Source: an uncultured Clostridia bacterium
GTDB lineage: Bacteria; Bacillota; Clostridia; Lachnospirales; Anaerotignaceae
Assembly (NCBI GenBank): GCA_910586765.1
Contig: CAJUJJ010000014.1
Coordinates: forward strand, 1-64,000
DNA length: 64,000 nucleotides
Reading direction: 5' to 3'
This document shows, in pieces, positions 60,054 to 64,000 of this stretch; position 1 is the first letter of the stretch; the number at the start of each line of letters is the position of its first letter. The notes below the pieces were generated by a model, which ran no database searches, was not told the origin of the DNA, and saw nothing but the letters and a program-made list of their open reading frames with translations. The translations under genes were made by a program, and so were the position numbers.

Positions 60054-61184
60054 ATGTACAAATTATTAAAAGTAGAAGGCAGAGCCAAAAGAGGAGAATT
60101 TTATACTCCACATGGTGTCATACAGACACCTGTTTTTATGAATGTAGGTACAATAGCGGCAATAAAGGGAGCGGTGTCTTCAGAAGATTTAGAAAGAGTA
60201 AATTGTCAAGTAGAATTGTCAAATACTTATCATCTGCACGTTCGTCCAGGAGATGAAATTGTTAAAAAATTAGGTGGTATTCATAAATTTATGGTTTGGA
60301 ATAAACCAATATTAACGGACTCAGGAGGATTTCAAGTATTTTCATTGACTTCTTTGAGAAAAATAAAAGAAGAAGGTGTTTATTTTTCTTCTCACGTAGA
60401 TGGAAGAAAGATTTTTATGGGGCCAGAGGAAAGTATGAAAATACAGTCAAATTTAGCATCTACTATTGCTATGGCATTTGATGAATGTATAGGTATTCCA
60501 GCAGAAAGGGAATATGTAAAAAATTCTGTAGATAGAACAACAAGATGGTTAGAACGTTGTAAAAAAGCACTTTATGAGTTAAATCAAAAAGAAGATACTA
60601 TTAATAAAAAACAAATGCTTTTCGGTATTAATCAAGGTGCAATATATGAAGACATTCGTATTGAACACGCAAAAAGAATTTCTGATATGGATTTAGATGG
60701 CTATGCTATAGGTGGATTGGCAGTAGGAGAAACTCATGCCGAAATGTATCACATATTGGAGGAAGTAGTACCTTATTTGCCTCAAAATAAACCAACATAT
60801 TTAATGGGAGTAGGTACACCAGAAAATATATTAGAGGCAATAGAAAGAGGTGTTGACTTTTTTGATTGTGTATTACCTTCCAGAAATGGTCGTCATGCTC
60901 ATGTTTATACCAATGCAGGCAAATTAAATTTGTTAAATGCAAAATATGAATTAGACGATACTCCTATAGAGCAGGGGTGTGGCTGTCCAGCTTGCCAAAG
61001 ATATACAAGGGCATATATTCGTCATCTATTTAAGGCAAAAGAAATGCTTGCTATGAGATTGTGTGTACTTCATAATTTATACTTTTTTAATCAAATGATG
61101 GCAGAAGTAAGACAAGCATTGGAAGAAGGGCGTTTTGCTCAGTACAAAAAACAAAAATTAGAAGGTTTTAAACAGAATTCATAG
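60054..61184 (+). CDS. tgt: Queuine tRNA-ribosyltransferase
   Basis: A 376-residue zinc enzyme exchanging G34 for preQ1 in tRNAs with GUN anticodons. Substrate pocket region DSGGFQVFSL near residue 91, catalytic-Asp region GVDFFDCVLPSRNGRHAH near residue 260 and zinc ligands in GCGCPACQRYTRAYIRHLF near residue 304-322 are visible. Start ATG 60054 is chosen, preceded by GAGG. ATG 60042 is upstream of that site. No other queuosine gene is in the window. Confidence 0.95.
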   Translation: MYKLLKVEGRAKRGEFYTPHGVIQTPVFMNVGTIAAIKGAVSSEDLERVNCQVELSNTYHLHVRPGDEIVKKLGGIHKFMVWNKPILTDSGGFQVFSLTSLRKIKEEGVYFSSHVDGRKIFMGPEESMKIQSNLASTIAMAFDECIGIPAEREYVKNSVDRTTRWLERCKKALYELNQKEDTINKKQMLFGINQGAIYEDIRIEHAKRISDMDLDGYAIGGLAVGETHAEMYHILEEVVPYLPQNKPTYLMGVGTPENILEAIERGVDFFDCVLPSRNGRHAHVYTNAGKLNLLNAKYELDDTPIEQGCGCPACQRYTRAYIRHLFKAKEMLAMRLCVLHNLYFFNQMMAEVRQALEEGRFAQYKKQKLEGFKQNS

Positions 61185-61191
61185 TCTTTTG

Positions 61192-61220
61192 TTGACGTAT
61201 GGAAATAAATTTTATATAAT
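61192..61220 (+). promoter_or_regulatory. Sigma-A promoter of yajC
   Basis: TTGACG (61192-61197), 17-base spacer, TATAAT (61215-61220), 45 bases before yajC. Confidence 0.8.
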
Positions 61221-61264
61221 AATATACTGTATATGAATTTTATAGAAAGATAAGGAGAATGTAT

Positions 61265-61744
61265 ATGAGTTTATCAACATTTTTATTAGATGTTACTACG
61301 CCAATTATACCTTCAGGCGGTACACAGGCAGCAGCACCTGTTGCAGATGCAGCAGCACAAACACAACAAGCAGCAGGAGGATTTGCAAGCAATCCTTTTA
61401 TGGTAATTGTAATGTATTGTGTTATTATATTTGCAGTAATGTATTTCTTTTCTATTCGTCCTACAAGAAAAAGAGAACAAAAAATGGAAGAATTAAGAAA
61501 TGAAATTGCTGTTGGGGATACTGTAATGCTCAACAGTGGATTATTTGGTAAAGTTGCAGATATTACAGCAGAATGTTTTGTAATTGAATTTGGCACAAAT
61601 AAAGGAGTAAAAATACCTGTTTTAAAACAAGAAGTATTTGCAAAAAAAGAGCCAAATCTGTCTAATAAAGAAATTGAACAACCAAAACCAGAAAAAGAGA
61701 AAAAAGGTTTTCTCGGATTGGGAAAGAAAAAAGAGTCTGAATAA
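61265..61744 (+). CDS. yajC: Preprotein translocase accessory subunit YajC
   Basis: A 159-residue single-span membrane protein, accessory to SecDF-YajC. An Ala/Gln-rich N-terminal stretch of ~40 residues precedes the membrane helix (about residues 43-62, MVIVMYCVIIFAVMYFFSIR). The conserved KMEELRNEIAVGDTVMLNSGL follows, with a Lys/Glu/Pro-rich C-terminus. The start ATG 61265 is chosen for AAGGAG seven bases upstream. secD/secF are not present downstream, unusual but not rare. tgt-yajC order is conserved. Confidence 0.92.
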   Translation: MSLSTFLLDVTTPIIPSGGTQAAAPVADAAAQTQQAAGGFASNPFMVIVMYCVIIFAVMYFFSIRPTRKREQKMEELRNEIAVGDTVMLNSGLFGKVADITAECFVIEFGTNKGVKIPVLKQEVFAKKEPNLSNKEIEQPKPEKEKKGFLGLGKKKESE

Positions 61745-61747
61745 ATA

Positions 61748-61776
61748 TGAAAAAAAGCCCTTAATGGGCTTTTTTA
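61748..61776. terminator. Bidirectional terminator after yajC
   Basis: AAAAAAGCCC (61751-61760), loop TTAAT, GGGCTTTTTT (61766-61775). It serves yajC and the convergent binding-protein gene. Confidence 0.92.
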
Positions 61777-62862
61777 ATTGAGAGGAATATATCCGCTTTG
61801 CTCTATCAGTTGCTGTCCAGTTAGCGATGTTAAATATTGTACAAGAGTTCTTTCTGGTGAATTTGCATTGCTATTTGTTCTGACAATGGCATAATAGTTT
61901 GTCATAATAGGGTAAATGCCCCTTTTGATATTTCTTTTGGTAGGATAAATACCATCAATAGCGAGCATTTTAATATTGTAATCAAAAAGCATATTGCTGG
62001 CATAATAATAAGTATCATATGCTATAGCATACTCTCCTCCATCATAATAAGAAGTTGCTTTTTCCAGTTCACGGTTTTCATTTATTTTAATTTGATGCGG
62101 TGGTTCCATAACACTACTTTTAGACAAAACAAGGGAATGAAACAAATATTGTATAAGAGAATTTTCAGGCTTTTGGTATGCAACAATATCTTCTTCTTCT
62201 CTCGTAAAGTTTTCCCAATTTGTAATACTTCCAGAATAAATATTTTGAATATCTTCTAAATATAAATTTTGCAAACTGTTTTTGTTGCTAACTAAAAATA
62301 CAATAGCTTCATTTGCAATAGGAATTAATTCTAATTCTGTATAATATTGCTGTTGTAGTGCTAATAAATCATCAGAAAGAAAAGGAGAAAGTATAATGTC
62401 ATATTCTCCAGATAATAATTTTTGAATATTATTTTCTATTGTGTCATAATACAGTACCGTTTCATACTCTGGTATACTGTGATAAAATGCAGAAACAATA
62501 TTTTCTCCTATAGGTGCTGTAACAGCACAAACACCAATTTTAGGAAAAGAACCATCATAAAAGTCTGTTGTAGAAAATTGTGTCCAGTCAATTTGAGGTG
62601 TTTGCTCTGTTATTTCTTCTGCTGTTTGTTCTGTATCTTCTGTCATTTGTTCTGTATTTTGAGGTGTTTGTTCGTCATTTTCTTCTGTTTTTTGAACTGT
62701 TTTTTGTAAATCTATTTTTGGTGTTTGTTCTGGCATTTTATCAGCAGTTTGTGTTTGCTGTTGAGTTTTTTCTGCAAAGCTCATATAAATTGCAGTAGAA
62801 ACCATACTAACAAATAATAGAACGAATAAAAAATATATCACTATTTTTGTAGACTTTTTCAT
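61774..62862 (-). CDS. PstS-like phosphate-binding-type protein with low-complexity linker
   Basis: A 362-residue membrane-anchored protein. Residues 9-29 are a hydrophobic signal/anchor, followed by a ~60-residue Thr/Gln/Glu-rich linker with recurring EQTPQ, EQTAEE-type motifs. The rest, from about 95, is a periplasmic-binding-type II domain similar to PstS-like phosphate-binding proteins, with YSGSITNWENF near residue 217 and YAIAYDTYYYAS. Conserved phosphate ligands cannot be assigned by eye. It lies 15 bases after the unrecognised gene upstream, and both may be one operon. No pst ABC genes are adjacent. Confidence 0.75.
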   Translation of the reverse strand: MKKSTKIVIYFLFVLLFVSMVSTAIYMSFAEKTQQQTQTADKMPEQTPKIDLQKTVQKTEENDEQTPQNTEQMTEDTEQTAEEITEQTPQIDWTQFSTTDFYDGSFPKIGVCAVTAPIGENIVSAFYHSIPEYETVLYYDTIENNIQKLLSGEYDIILSPFLSDDLLALQQQYYTELELIPIANEAIVFLVSNKNSLQNLYLEDIQNIYSGSITNWENFTREEEDIVAYQKPENSLIQYLFHSLVLSKSSVMEPPHQIKINENRELEKATSYYDGGEYAIAYDTYYYASNMLFDYNIKMLAIDGIYPTKRNIKRGIYPIMTNYYAIVRTNSNANSPERTLVQYLTSLTGQQLIEQSGYIPLN

Positions 62863-62877
62863 ATAAAACTCCTTTTG

Positions 62878-64000
62878 TTAAAAATTTGAATATTTTGAAA
62901 AATCAAATAGCTTACTTTCATAAACAACATTCATAGTACCATCTTCAGCAGGAGGCTGTAAAGGCACTGTAATTTTTCCACTATTTTCTAATGTAAAATC
63001 TGTATCATCTAAATGATATTGCTGTAATTCTGTTAAATTATCTATACTTTCGGGCAGCAATAAATCACGAACAGATAATTGTTCTCCACTAGGCATATGT
63101 ATTAATATATTTCTCTGATTAAATAAATATTGATTATTTACTGTAGCATTACTTAATATAAATACCTTTAAAAAGGGGCCTACTCCTTTATATGCCACTA
63201 CTTTAAAAGAACAAGAGTCTGCTTTTGACATATAATTCAATATAGGGTTTGTATCAGCATATATTCTTTGTGAAACATCTAATTGTTCATTTACTCTGTC
63301 TGTCATACTTTGATTTTTGTAATTTCTAACAGAAACAAATAATGTATCTTCACAGCCTTCTATTGTAATAGAATTGTCTTGTTGTACTGCAAAAGTATCT
63401 GTTGTATCAATAAACTGTTTTGTAAGCAAATTTGGAATATCCATAATATCTTCCACTTCATTGGGTGAAAAAGATAAATAAGGTACTAAAAGAGACAAAT
63501 TCAATGTAACGGTTGTATTACCAATACAATAAGGATTTTGTTCATTTAGTAATACTAAAAAATGTGGTTCTGTATCTGTATCCAATCCAATATCATAATA
63601 TAATGAAAAATCATTTTCTGATAAATTGGAAAATGTACGTTTTAATATATTAAAATATTCTTCATTTTCAGATAGCAATTTGTTTTGAATACATCTTTCT
63701 AACACTGAAATATATTTTCTATCTGAAAATAATTCTTGTAACTGTGCCTCCCTTTTTTCTTTAACATTATAAAACTTTGTAATATAATAAGTATTTTCTT
63801 CAATAGAATATAGCTCTATTTCTTCATTGGTGTTTAAGTTTATAATACTAGGAGTGGCAGTTAATTTTATACTAGCATAATATCCAATAAAGGACAATGT
63901 ACCTTCTATAGAAATACGATTTTGTAAAGAATTTGCTGGTACTGCTGTCTGCTGTTGTAATATTGAAAAATCGATATTGGATAATACAGCGTCACCAAAT
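62878..64000 (-). CDS. Unrecognised exported or surface protein, 5' end beyond the window
   Basis: A gene of unknown function, open from its TAA stop at 62878-62880 right to the window edge, so the N-terminus is missing. At least 370 residues are visible. The sequence is acidic, Asn/Ser/Tyr-rich and low in hydrophobic helices. An apparent start at TTG 63897 is inside this open frame, so it is not a reliable start. It precedes the PstS-like gene by 15 bases, suggesting co-transcription. I recognise no domain. Confidence 0.65.
   Translation of the reverse strand, partial: FGDAVLSNIDFSILQQQTAVPANSLQNRISIEGTLSFIGYYASIKLTATPSIINLNTNEEIELYSIEENTYYITKFYNVKEKREAQLQELFSDRKYISVLERCIQNKLLSENEEYFNILKRTFSNLSENDFSLYYDIGLDTDTEPHFLVLLNEQNPYCIGNTTVTLNLSLLVPYLSFSPNEVEDIMDIPNLLTKQFIDTTDTFAVQQDNSITIEGCEDTLFVSVRNYKNQSMTDRVNEQLDVSQRIYADTNPILNYMSKADSCSFKVVAYKGVGPFLKVFILSNATVNNQYLFNQRNILIHMPSGEQLSVRDLLLPESIDNLTELQQYHLDDTDFTLENSGKITVPLQPPAEDGTMNVVYESKLFDFSKYSNF

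Noticed and set aside
1..64000. Search by eye for CRISPR arrays, tRNAs, rRNA, IS elements and attachment sites
   Set aside because: No spaced direct-repeat arrays, tRNA arms, transposase genes or terminal repeats were recognised.

Overview
The window looks like chromosomal DNA of a low-GC Gram-positive anaerobe of the class Clostridia. It is AT-rich throughout, uses mostly AGA for Arg and ATA/ATT for Ile, and has strong AGGAGG-type ribosome binding sites. The order dxs-tlyA-nadK-argR-recN and the full S10-spc-alpha ribosomal superoperon followed by ecfA1-ecfA2-ecfT-truA-rplM-rpsI are Firmicutes hallmarks. A long lysine-rich insertion in ribosomal protein L17 points to Lachnospiraceae or close relatives (inference from family knowledge). 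No prophage, transposon, CRISPR array, rRNA or tRNA was seen.

Layout. 1-6.5 kb: isoprenoid precursor and housekeeping operon (PAP2-like protein, dxs, tlyA, nadK, argR, recN). 6.5-14 kb: an XRE regulator, the nifS-nifU iron-sulfur pair behind a promoter with a perfect 17-bp inverted repeat, transaldolase and transketolase, thpR and an acyl-CoA dehydrogenase. 14-22.6 kb: mixed small operons (flavin reductase, RNA m5C methyltransferase, coiled-coil protein, PHP phosphatase, mnmA, a DUF2975/XRE/large membrane protein operon, and a tandem family of three small unrecognised proteins). 22.6-39.7 kb: the complete ribosomal superoperon rpsJ to rplQ with secY, adk, map, a KOW protein, infA and rpoA, preceded by its own promoter and a structured leader. 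39.7-43.7 kb: three secreted-protein genes between rplQ and the ECF transporter genes. 43.9-48.2 kb: ecfA1-ecfA2-ecfT-truA and then rplM-rpsI with a leader. 48.4-58.7 kb: miaB, a YlbF-family gene, mutS, mutL, miaA, a methionine gamma-lyase-like gene and a D,D-carboxypeptidase. 58.7-64 kb: an rRNA methyltransferase, tgt, yajC, a phosphate-binding-like protein and a truncated unrecognised gene.

Most notable. (1) The 3' end of rpoA has been tandemly duplicated, including 34 identical bases spanning the stop codon, giving a separate 99-residue alpha-CTD-like protein between rpoA and rplQ. It keeps the Arg/Asn/Cys DNA-contact residues but has lost the Gly equivalent to G296. (2) About 160 nt before rpsM can fold into a closed multi-helix RNA, a candidate autoregulatory leader of the alpha operon. 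(3) The rpsJ leader carries three copies of a 12-nt element. (4) The ribosomal superoperon uses many GTG/TTG starts, and rpoA's GTG overlaps a three-codon ORF that has the better-placed ATG.

All structure and motif statements were made by eye. Similarity searches and RNA covariance were not run.
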